Assembly: GCF_047511655.1 (NCBI RefSeq)
Contig: NC_133391.1
Span: 107,421,384 to 107,485,383, forward strand
Length of the DNA stretch: 64,000 bases
Source of the DNA: Castor canadensis
Lineage: Eukaryota > Chordata > Mammalia > Rodentia > Castoridae
Reading direction: 5' to 3'
The position numbers were made by a program, and so were the translations under genes. Numbering within the stretch: position 1 is the stretch's first letter; every line of letters starts with the position of its first letter. The notes below the pieces were generated by a model. That model made no database searches, was not told the origin of the DNA, and worked only from the letters and a program-made list of their open reading frames with translations. Positions 1 through 17,262 of the stretch are shown here, piece by piece.

Positions 1-740
1 AATAGTGCAACATTTAACAAAACCTTAAAAGTGATCACAAAACAGGGGATGGCCATGAAATGAGCAACAAATTATTATATGTTCAAAATTATGGACATTC
101 AGAGGTCATTATTATTTGTGGTGACAAATAATTATCTGTCAGGGAGGTTTTCTATGGAACAACTAGATAGGACAATTCCAACTTATTAAGCCAATTACAA
201 ATATGCAGAAAATATCAGTAAATTAAAAAATAATGACTAGAAGATATATTTAGGCAATATATCATTAAAATTGGGGTTCTAAACTCCCTCTTTCAAAAAA
301 TAGAACAAGCTATTTTGTAAATAAGGTGAGTATCATGAGCGTATGCTAAACTGAAAATAAATCTTCCATTGAAGTGTAAGAATCTTTCAGCAATTTGAAC
401 TCATCTTACTAATATGCAATAATGTTGAAAGCAGAAAACATTTACCCAGTAGAAATTATTTCCTAGAGAAAATCATAAAAATATTAATAGAGATCTATAC
501 ACAGAGAAATAAAATAGCTGAAAATAATACAATGTAAATGATTTCTTCAATTTGAAGGAAAAATAAAAGATTGATATTATCTATTCGAAAAATGAAACAA
601 TTTCTGGTGAAATATGGAAAACAAAATATTCACATAAACCTATGAAATTGAGTCTCTTTAACATGTTAGAAAACAATTATAAAATTAACAGAGTCCCTGA
701 AGATAAAAAACTTCATATTGACAATGCAAGGAAGTATGTG
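1..740. other. AT-rich unique sequence
   Basis: No repeat family, exon or RNA gene is recognisable. The sequence is AT-rich with scattered short A and T runs. Open frames here are short and lack family motifs. Confidence 0.6.
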
Positions 741-766
741 CAACACATACAGACACACACACACAG

Positions 767-799
<33 letters not shown>

Positions 800-805
800 C
801 ACACA
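741..805. repeat. (CA)n microsatellite
   Basis: An almost pure run of CA dinucleotides with a few interruptions (AGAC, ACGC). It is a typical mammalian microsatellite and probably length-polymorphic. The His/Thr-rich frames across it are artefacts of the repeat. Confidence 0.95.
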
Positions 806-3048
806 TTCTGATGGGAAACAAAATCTCTGGCTCAGAAAACAGACTTTATTCACAGAATATCTTAGCAGTGCTAGTTCTTCACATCCCAATTTCCCACTGG
901 TGACATAGTGAGGTTTGAATAAAGCTCAAAGTTGAGAATAGCCACCAGAGTGGATGGCTACAGAATTCTGCTGGGAAGCTCTGGGAAGAAGCATACAATA
1001 CATACTTTGGAAAAATCCAATTCATTGGGTGAGAGTTGGAGAGATTATATACCAGCTGCAGAGATTCATTGAATGTAAAATCTCCTTTGGCAGGCTTATC
1101 ACATATACAGCATGGGGGAGTGTGGATTCCCCATAAGGAGAAAAACCTCTTATCCAAAGAGATCAGGTTATTTGTCTGTGAAAATCAGTTGGAGCACCAG
1201 GAAAGACTTGGTAGATAAGGGTTTCACACTTAAAGTCTTATCATTTAAGTTCTAAATAACAATTAAAGCCCTTTCAGAGCTGTCTTGAAAATTACTTCAT
1301 CTAGATGCATAAGTGTAAATGGAAGAGATGCTAAAAGAACTAGGAAATTATTTCCCTCTAGCACTTGAAAAATCATAATGATTTTGTTGACATTGTCTTC
1401 AATACAGAAAGTGTTATATGTGGATGGACTTACATAAATTGAGTATAGGAAAAACCATATATAATATCTTGAGGTGATGCATCTAAAACCTGTTTATATA
1501 GATCATATAAGTCTTTTGCTTGCATAAATTAGACATAGAGTTGAGCTAGATATAATTAACTCAGGGTTTTTTTAACATGGAAATCTTATGAAACAATAGG
1601 AAAACATAAATGCTAGTCAGACATACATGATATAACCTTGAAAAATGGTTAGTCAAAGTCATCCCTGAAGACATATATACTTTGATGCAGTCACAGGTCT
1701 TTCTCAAAATCAAACAGGCAGACAGCAAGAAGAAGATGTGAATTATTTTTTAGTATGTATGTATTAGACTGTAAAGTATAATTCCAAGTAATGGTTGTCT
1801 GAGCTACATCTCTGGACACTCACATCCAGATATTATACTATAGATTTCCAATTCATTCAGTGGGCATGTTATAGAAAAGAATTTAAGTCAAATGATCCTT
1901 AGAATTCATAGTAAATTTACTTTCACTGGCCAGTGTACATTCTATTCTAGTATTTATAAAAGGCTAACAGGACTAATGTAATATTAAAAAACATTAAATA
2001 TGTATTATCATACTACACATTAATTTGCAATAAGAAATTACTGTTTAAGTTCAATGTTATAAGAAAATGATCTAGAATGGAGAATAAACCATAAAACAAG
2101 ACAAAGGAACAATATGAAACAAACTTTATGGAAAGCCCCTTATATGTTGTCAGAAACAATTAGTGTAATTGCAAATTTCTATCTAACTGCATGAAATAAC
2201 AGCATTATTAAGAATTTCCACTCATTCTTACCAGTATGATTGCCCCAACTAGTAGCTGTGGCATCCATATGTCACCAGAATAATATGGTTCTGAAAAAAT
2301 GTCATTCTTACTTAGGAAATTATATCAGCTTGATTGATTTTGGCACATCTTCCAGTTCCACCAGGCTAAGTAGTGTTATAGCCAAACCTAGTTTTAAGGA
2401 TTAATTTTCTGTGGAATATTTTACCTATAACTTTCATTAAACATGGCAACAATATTCTTCATTCTGTTCAAATTTTGCTAATTTTTAATATCAGAACAAT
2501 ACCCATTAGATTAAACAGAGGTAGTGAATGACATATGGAAAAGAATCAGGAGTAAACTTGTGTATTTAATTTTAATAATTTCATCTGAAGATAGTGTCTT
2601 TCTTTTGATGTTTGGTTATCATGATAAATAATACCTGTCAAAAGGAATTGAAAGTCCTTCAGATGGATTAGGAAATTTCTAGCATATTAATACTTAAATA
2701 CAGATCACTTCTGATATCTAACGTTTACTATATCTGGCACTTTTTAATAAAGTTAGTATGAATGTAATGATAGAAATACAGCATACAGCAAACAATAAAT
2801 TGCCTTATTGTAGTAGATTAATAACAATGCAGTTAGAAATTCAGACAATTTCAAGGAGTTTTAACTGAACTTACAACTAGTATTCAAAATGAGATATTTA
2901 GAATAGTCCAGTTTGACTAAACATTTTTAAAACACCTTTGGGATGACTGTTACTTATCTTAATAAAAGATACATTTCACAGTATTCATACACATGAATCA
3001 CTTAGTTCTCCTGAAATATTAAAACTATCTGACATGGAAAATTACTGA
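806..3048. other. Unique intergenic sequence
   Basis: About 2.2 kb with no repeat, exon or RNA gene that I recognise. Short frames around 880-1220 show no domain and no splice-flanked coding pattern. Very old, unrecognisable repeats may be present. Confidence 0.5.
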
Positions 3049-3120
3049 CACCCTCTCTCCCTCTCCCTTTTTGTCTCTCTCTCTTTCTTTTTGTCTCTCT
3101 CTCTCTCTCTTTCTCTGTCC
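3049..3120. repeat. (TC)n pyrimidine-rich microsatellite
   Basis: Three blocks of CTCTCT separated by CCTTTTTG and TTTCTTTTTG. This is a simple pyrimidine tract on the plus strand. Confidence 0.9.
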
Positions 3121-5779
3121 TAGAAATAAATAAATTTGCAAACAGTAAGGATATGATTAACCTGAATGTACTAATAAGCTATTTAATGAAAAAGACTAAA
3201 TAGCTTAATTCTATCTGCATATGTTAGGATCATATATTTACAAATTGGAGCATGATTTAGAAGTCTCAAAAATTTCAAATTACTAATTTGGAGAAAGCAT
3301 GGTTATTTTGGGATATGTGAACTACTTTCCTGTATTCTGTTTGAATTGTGACCATTAATATTACCTTTTGAGATGAGAGTTACTGAATTACTTTGAGATA
3401 CTCTATAGTATCTCAGTCTTGGGACACCATTTGAAATCCTTGATTTCACATTAATATGGAAAGTGGTTTCAATTGGCAAACATAGGCTGGGACATATATT
3501 CACATCTTACATGTTTATCAGATTCTTGGATGTACATAGGTCAATACTTTCTTTAGGTTTCCTAAAGGTAGAAAGGATTATTCAAACTAAGTAAAAACTA
3601 AAGACAGCAGATAGTCTACCAACATCATGTGACCTATAGAATCTTTAAATTCATATGATCTACTTAACTATTTTAGTCATCAAGAAGTATCAAAAGGGAA
3701 CAGAGCTAAGTTTTAAAATATAAATAATGCTGTAGCAACTATAAGACTACAAGGCATACTGACAAACATCAGCTGGTCCTAAGGTTGCTATTCTTATAGC
3801 AGGGACTTGAGCAAGCCTGTTATCATTACTTCCTACTCCAAATAAATTCTTCTGCCTTCCTTGTGAGCCAGTAAATAAATCTGTTGCTGAGTTCAATTGA
3901 CAGTATACATTGAGCACAAAGAACCCTACCAATTTCTGTACCATAAGAGTTTAAAGCCATCAGAATCTTTGAAAATAAAAAAATGTTTAATTGGTTCCAT
4001 GGTTTACTTGGAGTTGAAAAGAATGAGAATTAAACTTAGAATAAAGAAAGGAAAAAACAGAAGAAAATTTTTAACAATTTTAATTTTACTGTCTTTAAAA
4101 TACTGAAAAGAAAAGCTCCCAAATTTAATGTTAGAGGACAAGTAGTTTATGCTTTGGATAAGTATAAATAATGTGTAGATTTCCAAAGCAGTGAGAGGGA
4201 AGAAATTGCTTCTAATATTACTAGACAGATTAAAGAAAGAATGAAAAGATCAAAATTCTAGGTTTTAATTTGAGGAATAAGCTAGAAATATGTTGGGATA
4301 TGATTAAATATTTTCTATTTTGATGACCTGGTCACTTGAAACAACATTCAAATAGATTGAGTCTGAGTTTGCCAAACATTGCTTTTATCAGGAGCATTCT
4401 CATGTGAAGGCTTGGTTATTGTTTTCTAATTAGTGACAAGTGAAGAATTTAAATGGGAACATATGATGGCAGTCACAGGGCTTCAGTCACATCAAGTCCT
4501 TAGTCTCTCTCATAAGATTTCTTTGCCAGGAAACACCTCCTCTTAATTGCTTGAAAACATCTCCTTTTCAATTGCTTGAAATGATTCCAGCTGTTAAAAT
4601 ACTCTCTTGCTTTGTTTGAACAGCTATTATTTCCTCTTGTGACCATTTCCTTGGAGTGGGAAATAAAATTATTTTCCTGCCTTATCCCACCATGTTGTCT
4701 CTAGACCTACAAAATCAGAGACCACTATGTCCCAAGTCAATAGTAGAAAAGTACACCCTGGAATGGAAAAATGTTCATACTGATAAATTGGACATACTCA
4801 TATTTCATAAATACAAAAAACTATAGATTTTTTTCTATAAATGTATTTTGAACTTACAAGACCAAGGAGAGAAAGGGATAATTTTAGAATCAACAGTTTT
4901 AATCTAAAAGTGAAACATGGGTGAATTTATCAGAGATAATGGATTCCATGTGCAAATATTCACCCTTAGGCCTGAAATGCCGGTATGATCCATTGGATTG
5001 CATGATAAAGTATTCGATTCTGTGTTAGGATAAATTTAGTAATAATCAGTTCCAGCTTGTGGTTATCTATTGGGTATATAGTCAGAAAATAAGACACTTA
5101 TTATAAACTGGAAAAGACACCTTACTGTAGGTGTTGATAACATTAGCTATTAAAATGTTAACTAGAGTTGGAAAATGCAACAGAAAAAATAACTGGGAGA
5201 CTGAGCTCCAGATTTTCAAAAATGTGTGTCATCCTCCAAGTAAATACTTGCCTCTGACATGACATCTCCAGGTGTCTAAAGCAGCAGCAGCCCTCATCTT
5301 ACACACTACAAGCAGTAGTCCAGATTTCCTCATTCTGTTTAAAAGCTCTGTTGCTACACAACACTAATTGAAAGCATAGTTTAAAAGGTAAGTAATTTCC
5401 TTTACCAACTTGTATGATGAGATTTTCATATTTTGACAGCTAATGTCACACAATAGTGAACTGGCTAATAACGAACCTGGAAAAGGACAGTGAAATTGAA
5501 TTTATGGAGAAAGGTCCTAGAGCAAGAAAATTTATCGTCTTTTGATTATCTATCAAAAGGCATCCCTTGTGAGGATGATAGTCTTAATAATTAGGTGTGC
5601 AAGATGACTTATTTTTGAATACAGTTCACCTTGCTTCATAATTCACATCTCTTCTCCATCCACTCAAGTAGATTTATGAGAAATAGAGTGACAGTCACAG
5701 GAAAGGAAACTATATTTGTTTAATTAACAGGAGTCTCCCATTTTCAAGGCTGAGCTTGCCAAAAATATGGTGTGTATTC
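3121..5779. other. Unique intergenic sequence with a possible old LTR near 4440-4715
   Basis: Mostly unrecognised AT-rich DNA. At 4531-4581 the phrase 'aattgcttgaaa' occurs twice in an imperfect tandem. Further on, about 4660-4700, an AATAAA lies in a pyrimidine-rich context that resembles the end of an old LTR. I cannot define ends or a family, so this is only a suspicion. Confidence 0.35.
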
Positions 5780-6475
5780 AGCTACCATTACCGGCACCAA
5801 ATTGCAAAATCAAACTAAAGTTAATAAGAAGGAAGGGGGTAATACAGTTTAGAATAGAAATTATTGAAATAGAAATCAGGAAAACTACAGAGAAAGTTAA
5901 TGAAATAGAAAGTTGACTTTTAAGACAAGTCACAAAATTGAGAAATTTAGCAAGATTAATAAATAACAATAGATTAGACAATCATAAAAATATGTTTAGA
6001 AGAATATACGATGTCACTGAGTTACAAGGATCATAAAGAAATCCTATAAACAGCATTACACCAATGGAATATTCAATATAGATAAAAGGGGAACATTCCC
6101 TATAATGTTTCCAACTAGGAAAAACTGACTGAAGAATGACCTGAAAATGTAAATAGATTGATAAAGAGTAAGGAAACTGAAATTCTAATTAAACATCTCC
6201 CAGTGTAAAAGTCCACAGTCAAATATCTTTGAGAATTATATAGAACTTTAAAGAAGAATTGATATCAGTACTACATAAACTCTTCCAGAAAGTGGAAGAG
6301 GACACAACTTCTCTAAACTCATTTTGAAGCACAGTATTAGTCTAGTACCAAAACCAGACTGATACAGACCACACAAAAGAAAACTACAGAACAATATCAC
6401 CTATGAACATAAGTAAAAATAATCCTCCAAAATTATAAGCAAGTCAGATCAAAACATTTCTATCACTGCATTAAG
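5780..6475 (+). mobile_element. Ancient L1 fragment (ORF2 endonuclease/RT junction)
   Basis: The sequence follows the mammalian L1 ORF2 pattern in order: a 'gaaaactacagagaaagttaatgaaa' type segment, the stretch for residues just before reverse transcriptase, then 'accaaaaccagactgatacagac' and 'gaaaactacagaacaatatcac'. It is heavily diverged and has stops in every frame, so it predates the other L1s in the window. Both ends are truncated. Confidence 0.75.
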
Positions 6476-6745
6476 AAACTGCCACAAAAAGTAGTTGCTT
6501 TAAACAAATTTATTATTTTATAATTGTGTAGATTAAAAGTTTGACTTAATTCTCAATGAGATGGAAAATAAATAGAAATTCAAGAAGGAATGCTTATCTC
6601 TGGAAACTATAGTGGATTATCTTTTTTTTTTTTCCTTCTAAAGCCTATCTGCATTACTGGTACTGCATCTCTCTGATCATTCTTCAGTTGCTGTGTCCCT
6701 TCTTTCACCACAACAGGGAAAGGCTCTTCATACTGAAAAACCTAG
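6476..6745 (+). mobile_element. Old MLT1-like (ERVL-MaLR) LTR fragment
   Basis: Begins with a 'ctgccacaaa...gcttaaacaaatttattatttta' phrase typical of MLT1-type LTRs and continues with a matching 'ctgcatt...tcttcagttgctgtgtcccttc' region. A T-run at about 6620-6635 interrupts it. The family name is from memory of the consensus pattern; a repeat search could assign it to another MaLR family. Confidence 0.4.
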
Positions 6746-8019
6746 GTGCTTATAGAAAGTGTGATATGTTACAGAAATTGAAAGGTTAAGGTAATGATAT
6801 GTCTGAGTAATATTTGCTAGATAGTATATTGGCAGATCTTAGATTGCTGAATTGTTTGTTTTTTATGCCTAGTGTTTTTAAGCATATTTAAATCATGACA
6901 GTAGTTTCAAGATAGCCTATCTTGTGTTTGTTTTCTTGTACAATTTCTAAGTAGTAACTTGGTTCTGAAAAACAAATACAGTGTCTTGATACATTTTTAT
7001 TTGTAAATTAAAACAGAATCTTGTAAAGTGACATTACTCAGGAAATAGTTTCACTAGCATGGATCTAGAGAATACTGAACATATATTGTATTAGGGATGA
7101 TATTATCTATAATTCAAGTTAGACATAATTTTTAAAATAATGTGTTAGAAAAAGGTAAGCATTATTACCCTTAAGAATGAAAACACATATATGTACATGT
7201 AATTTCAGGTCATAGCAATCCTTGGGAATAATAGCCTTTATTTAAAAACACAAATGTTTAATTTTAAAATATGAAAAATATTTGAAAGTCTACAGAATAA
7301 GACATATTTTCTGCTTATAGAAACTTTTAATTCTTTTCATATCATGGATGAGACAGTCATTATTTCCTTTTTTGTGATTATTTTAAGGTGCATGGGTAAT
7401 TCTTTAAATATATATTAATGAAATGCAGAAATAGGACACAAGAAATTAACATAAAAGAACATCAGAAAAGACTTGGGAAAATGTCTATTCAATGTATTTA
7501 TGAAGAAGTGGAAGGAAAGTAGTGAGCAGAAGAGACTCAAAGAAGTGATTTGAGAGGTATTATAAAAGAAATATGTCCACCAGTAAAGAAAGGACACAAA
7601 GACAAAAAGACGTGGAAGGAATGATAGAGATCACGTAGCTTAGCACTTTTGTTTATCAGAAAATAAGATTCAAAGAAAGTTATATAGCAAGTCCTGTGAA
7701 GGTGAGGTGGAATTGTGAGTTGCATGGACTCCACTTCAAACCAGGTCTCCATTACCTATGACATGACCTTTGATAAATAGTGGATCCCAATTTCTAATCT
7801 ATAGCATTAGAATGACTTATAAAGTTGCTATAAAATACCAAGACACTCATAAAGCATCCTGCATATCACAAGTATCATACGAATGACAGCTTCTTCAGCT
7901 GTGTCTCTAGGACCACAGACCTAGCTGAGACTAAACAGGGAAGCTGGAATTCCTCATGCTCATCACAGTTGTTTCTGCTTAGTTAAGCATTTAAGGCATT
8001 CAGGTCCCAAAAGCACTTA
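6746..8019. other. Unique intergenic sequence
   Basis: No recognisable gene or repeat in about 1.3 kb upstream of the L1 insertion. Composition is AT-rich like the rest of the host background. Confidence 0.5.
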
Positions 8020-8555
8020 AAAAACATTTATTTTATTTTTATTTTTTGCTGTTGTCATCAGTTTATTCGGCTTCATATCATCTATAAGTGCTGATTTCTT
8101 TTTATTTATTTATTCACATGTGCATACCTTGTTGTGCCATTCCTGCCCCCTGTTCCCACCCCCTTCTTGTCCCCGCCACTCCCCGCTTGCTTCCAGGCAG
8201 AGCCTGTTCTGCCCTTATGTCTAATTTTGTTGAAGAGTAGACATAAGCAATAATAAGAAAGACAAAGCATATTTTGCTAGTTGAGATAAGGATAGATATA
8301 CAGAGATATTCCTAGCATTCTTCCACGTACAAAGGTGTTACAACCCAAGAAGATTCATCTCTAACTGACCTTTTCACTAGTTCCTGATCTCCTTCTAATA
8401 TTGACCTCTGTCTCTTTAAGGTTTCTGTATTAGTTCCTCTGCAGTGGGGACATCAAACACTTTCATGTTTTGGGTTTCCTACCTCTCCCCACACCTCCTG
8501 TATGTTATCTCTCCTTATCATTTGACCCAAGTCAAACAACATTGCTGTATTTGCC

Positions 8556-12360
<3,805 letters not shown>

Positions 12361-12509
12361 TGTTTTTGTTGTTTAAGGGTTTGATTGTGTGCATCTGAAT
12401 CAATGTTACTCTCTACTCTCTTGCCTTTTCTTCTCCTGTGGTTTGATACTGCCTGTCCTTTCATGATTTTGGTTGCTTTCATTTTCTGTATGCAGAGTTC
12501 CTAAGAGAA

Positions 12510-13560
12510 TCTTTTGTAGTGGTGGCTTGGTGGTCATACAGTGTTGTAATTTCTGCTTATTATGGAAGACTTTTATTGCTCCATCTATTTTGAATGATAA
12601 TTTTGCTGGGTAGAGTATCCTAGGGTTGAAGTTATTTTCATTCAGTGCCCGGAATACCTCAATCCATGCTTTTCTTGCTTTTAAGGTTTACATTGAGAAA
12701 TCTGCTGTGATTTTGGTGAGTTTACCTTTGCATGTTATTTGTTTTTTCTCTCTGACAGCCTTCAGTATTATTTTTCTATTCTCTGTGCTTGTTTTTTTAA
12801 TGATATTATGTCATGGGGTAGTTGCATTTTGGTCAACTCTGTTTGCTGTCTTGGAGGCTTCCTGTACGTGGATGGCCATAGTTTTCTTCAGATTTGGAAA
12901 AATTTCTGTTATTATTTTGTTGAATATATTACAAATTCCTTTTGGTTACACCTCTTCTTCTTCAATGCCCATGATTCTCAGGTTTGGTCTTTTGATGGAG
13001 TTGGTGAGTTCTTGCATTTTCCTTTCATAGTTCTTGAGTTGTTTGACTAATAGCTGTTTTGTTTTTCCTCTAATTTCCATTTTACTTTCAAGTTCTGAGA
13101 TTCTCTCTTCTTCTTGTTCTTGCCTGCTGCAGTGGCCTTCCATTGTGTTTTGTATTTCTGTTTCATTCTTTTTTCTGAGTTTTTCCATATCATGGGTCAC
13201 TTCCTCTTTAATATTGTCAATTTTCATCCTTAATTCATTAATCTCTCTATTTATGGTATTCTCTCTTTCACTTTGGTGTTTTTAGGTCTCCTATGAGTCC
13301 ATTTATTTGTGTGTGTGTGTGTCTTCTCCTATTCTTTATTTTTGTTGCCTTGGAATTTCTTGAGTGCCTCTTGTACTTTTTGGTTGACCATGTCTAGTAA
13401 CATCTCTATGAAATTCTCATTGATTACTTTCAGGATTTCTTCTTTCAGGGTGTTTTTGTGGTGAGTTCCTTAGCATAGTTTATCTTTGTTTTGTTGGAGT
13501 CTGGAACTGTGTATCTGATTTCTTCATTTCTCTCTGAATTTGTACTTATTTATTTTTTGG
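12510..13560 (-). pseudogene. L1 ORF1 (RNA-binding chaperone), decayed
   Basis: ORF1p coats L1 RNA as a trimer. On the minus strand a Glu/Lys/Gln-rich coiled coil runs from about 13500 to 13030, followed by RPNLRIMGIEE at about 12960-13000, the usual entry to the RRM domain. The C-terminal domain lies at about 12590-12720. A 93-codon open piece (12946-13227) covers the coiled coil and RRM start. Stops and a (GT)n tract at 13310-13322 break the rest. Confidence 0.8.
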
Positions 13561-14803
13561 AGGAGAATGGTTTCCATCCCTTTTTTGTCTTCCCATTGCT
13601 CCACTTTGTGCTGTTTCTGTCCCTGGTCTCTGTGTAGTTTAGTATTACCTAACTTACAATAGTAAAACTAACAAAACCAAGAAAGAAAGAGAAAAAAAGA
13701 AAAAGAAAGATTAAAAAATAGAGAAACAAAGAAATCAACAGGGAGAGATTGTGGACAAATAAACAGTGAACAAGAGAGAAAGAAAAAAAAATTCCAGGTT
13801 CATGAACTATAGAATTTCAGTCTTCATAGTTCTGGTGTTACTCCTTTAGCATCCAGTCCTGGTGTTGGTATTTAAGCAGAAGCTCTGTCTTAGTCTCACC
13901 AGGTGGTTGGAGAGACTGGCCAGCTTTTCTTTCCCTGTCTTTCAGTGGCAGCTGCTTAGTTAGCTCCTCTCTCAGTCAGGTGTGGCTTGTCCTCAGGTTC
14001 TGGAGATCAGCTCTGTGGCCCACTAGCCATCCTGCTTTGGAGTTGGGTTCTTGCTGTATTGGTTTATTGGGGGTTTGTTACTTTGCCTTGCACCCTTTCT
14101 CTGGGGCAACATCAGAGATTCATCAGCTTTCTCTCTGTTGCCAGTATGTTATGCTGGTTTGTTGATTGTTTTTCAATTTTGGAACATCATTTGACTTTGG
14201 ATATAGCTCACCGGTTCAGGGGATGAGCTTTGCAGACCACAGTCTACACTATTTCAGGCAGTGGATCATTACCCACCTACTGTCAGCCTATCTGACTTTC
14301 TAGGATTAGTGTACTGAAAGTTTAGGTGCAGATTATCTCCTTTCTCCTCCCACCTTCTCCAGTGTGCTCAGTGCACCCTGCCCCCTCTGTTGCGTGCTCC
14401 TTTTCAGTTACTTGTTTATTATTCAGTTATTTTCTTTTTTTTTTTTTGTGGGACAGGGGTCAGTCTGTCATGGGGGCTATGCTGGTTTATTCCAGGGTTA
14501 GCTGTGGGAATACAATGTGCTGTTTATTTGCTCACCTATTGGTCTCCATCTCCTATGCAGGTTTGGAGCTGGCATTTGGCTGCACAGGAGCCCTCCTGGT
14601 TTTTCAGTGTAACATGGTGTGGGAAGCTTTGTATGTGCTGGAGGTTCTGGGTGTCGGAATGTTGCTTCTTCGTGGTGTTTTTTTTCTCCCAAATGTGGCT
14701 CCTGCATCTCAGCAAAGGTTTTGATTTACAGAGCTCATGCAGTCTGCTTCCTCCCTCTAGTCACCATCTTAGATTCCTCCCAAAGCATATACCAAAAACA
14801 TTT

Positions 14804-15170
14804 GTATCCTTTTTCTACATCTTTAAAATAAACTTAATTTTATTTAATATAGGACAAATCACACTACATTTGTTGTCTACTTATGAATTGTATATAAATA
14901 AACATGCACTGGATAACATAACTGGAATCTATTTTATTAACAGAAATTATGAAAATAATCTGATCCCTTGTTCTTCTTCTGTTGTAGAGGTCCTATCATC
15001 CTACTGAAACTTAGCTTTTTACTTCAATATGCAGTAAGAATTATGCTATATGGTTATGTAGTTCCTAGTAGACATTTTAAAAGTTTGTGTACATATTCTC
15101 ACTCTAAGACTGTGGAAAACAGATAATAATTGTGCTTACTGAAATCCAGTTCTATTTTGTATTTAAAAAT
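14804..15170. other. Unique sequence between two L1 insertions
   Basis: About 370 bases of AT-rich flanking DNA. I see no gene and no repeat. An open frame (14390-15007, plus strand) runs from the L1 5' region into this flank but lacks any known domain. Confidence 0.5.
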
Positions 15171-15178
15171 CACATTTG

Positions 15179-15427
15179 TACATGAAAGCAATGCTAGAAA
15201 TTTCTCTGTATAGCTGTCCTTATCTCAACTAGCAAAAATACTATGTCTTTCTTATTACTGCTTATTTTAATTCTTCAATGGAACTGGAGAAAAGCACATA
15301 ACATGTTCTGCCTGGAAGTGAGGGGGGAGGGGTTGAGAGGGTGGAGGCAGGGGCATGGGGCAGAAATGACCCAAACAATGTATGCACATGTGAATAAATC
15401 AATAATAAAAAATAAATAAATAAAAAA
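15179..15427 (+). mobile_element. 5'-truncated L1 (lineage A) 3' end with target-site duplication
   Basis: Only the last 250 bases of an L1: the 'ctctgtatagct...ttatctcaactagcaaaa' segment, a G-rich tract at 15319-15360, 'caatgtatgcacatgtgaataaa' and an AAAT-rich tail. The 8-mer cacatttg flanks it at 15171-15178 and 15428-15435, so it is a complete 5'-truncated insertion. Confidence 0.88.
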
Positions 15428-15435
15428 CACATTTG

Positions 15436-16514
15436 CAGTTTGCTCAAATAAACAGACTTATTTGTAAATCACTTTTACAAAATCTAGCCACATTAACCAC
15501 AAGGAACTTTTAAGATTACCCAGACAAATGACAATAATTGGAACTAACATAGTTTTTTTTCTATTTTGATCTTTTAGGATTCTTATTTAGAAAGGAAGGC
15601 ACAAGGCTCTTGGCATATTTCCTTTCCTATTGATGGAATAAGAGCTTGGCTGAATCCTCTTTTGTATTTTGTTTCTTTCCTAGAGATTTTTTCATTATTG
15701 CAGTTTCTTAAAAGTTAAAATTGTACTACATGGCTTCTGGGGAGGTCACATTGTCTTTCTCTGTAGAAAGAATATGATTTTGATGTATTCTGGTTGTAGT
15801 TGGCTTATCTATCATGGGAACATGTAGGACTTTTTAAAGTTGCTATTTGCATTTAAGAGTTCTAAATAACTGTTATTTTTAACTTCTTGTGATCTGATAA
15901 AAGGACAACAACTACAAAATAGTAGAGTTTGCAAGAAATTATGGACCTTATATTTGTGATGTTAATTTCCCACATTCTGGAGTAGTCATGACTGTTAGCC
16001 AAATTACAGTAAGATAAGAGCATCATGTTGTGTTTCCACTGTATGACAGGAGAAGAACCCCTGCCATTTAACTTAGAAGAGTGCCAGATTTATCCATGGT
16101 TCCTCAAAACTGACCAAGCTAATAAAGGTAAAGAGTGATAATGTTGGTCCAAATGGAACCAATGTTTTCATCCCCTTGGAGGATTATTATTATTATTGTT
16201 ATTTTTTTTAACAAACCAGTAGTTTGCCATGCTTGTGTTAGAAGAGATAAGACCAAATCAAGTAGCAGAAGAAACTTCCTAGAAACTAGTCCTTTCAATG
16301 TTCATAAACTACTATTATATATGTTTTAGGCACCCAAAGAAATGTATTTTACTAAAAATAGCCATGTATACATTCACAGGGTGTATACTAGACACTATCT
16401 GGGGCAACACATACATAGAACAGAAGATCAACACTAATCCACTTTGATTTTGAAAAATATAATGAAATAGCATCTACTTAGAAGGAGTTATTGAAGTGAA
16501 GAGCCTCCATACTG
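15436..16514. other. Unique intergenic sequence
   Basis: No recognisable gene or repeat. It contains short T-rich and ATT-rich runs (about 16185-16210). Confidence 0.5.
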
Positions 16515-16834
16515 TATTTCACAGCAGTTGCACTAATTTACATTCCAACCAATAGTTCATAAGTGTTCTTTTTCCCCTACATCCCCTCTAGCATTTGTTG
16601 TTGTTTGTGTTATTGATGGCAACCATACTGACTGGAGTGAGTGAAATCTCAATGTCATTTTGATATGAATTTCTTTCATTGTCAAGGATGTTAAGCATTT
16701 TGTTGTTTTTATTGGCCATTTGTACTTCTTTTGAGAATTGTATGTTCATTTCATTTGGCCATTTGTACATTGGGTTGTTAATTTTTTGCAGGGTTAGTTT
16801 TTGAGCTCCTTGTAAATTCTGGTTATTTAATTCT
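16515..16834 (-). mobile_element. Ancient L1 ORF2 C-terminal fragment
   Basis: The complement of the L1 C-terminal region is visible as 'tacattccaaccaatagttcataagtgttc', then 'actggagtgagtgaaatctcaatgtcat' and 'ttcatttggccatttgtacat'. Divergence is higher than in lineage A or B. A SINE lies directly to its right. Confidence 0.72.
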
Positions 16835-17262
16835 TTCTTTCATTCTTTCTTGCTATCATTTTTCTTTCTTTCTTTTCTTTCCCTCTTTCTTTCTTTTCTT
16901 TCCCTCTTTCTTTCCTTCATTTCTCTTTTATCTCTCATTCTTTCTTTTGACAGTACTGGGATTGAACCCACTGCTTTTGATTTGCTAGGCATTTGCTTTA
17001 CCACTTGAGCCACTTCATCAGATTTTTTTGCATTGGGGATTTTTAGCACTGGGCCACAGACAGGTCTGGACGGACAGAGATCCTCCTATTTGTGCTTCCT
17101 TGTGTATCTGGGTTGATAAGTGAAAAGCACTGCACTAAGCCATTGATTGAGATAAGGCATTGGAAATGTTTTTGATTGTGCTTGTCTTGACACATGATAC
17201 TCCCAAACTCTATCTGCTAAGTAGTGAGGATTGCAGGCATAAACCACCATGTTTTGTCTCAA
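16835..17262 (-). mobile_element. SINE with long GAAA-rich tail
   Basis: Minus-strand SINE. Its 3' tRNA-like part is at 16953-17010 (plus strand shows 'attgaaccca' then 'taccacttgagccac'), and B1-like monomer sequence follows to about 17260 ('gattgcaggcataaaccacca'). The 3' tail is a long TTTC-type tract on the plus strand, 16836-16935. The hexamer gttatt near both ends may be part of a target duplication. Confidence 0.75.

Noticed and set aside
741..805. CRISPR-like regular repeat
   Set aside because: It is a plain CA microsatellite with no spacers, and the window is mammalian.
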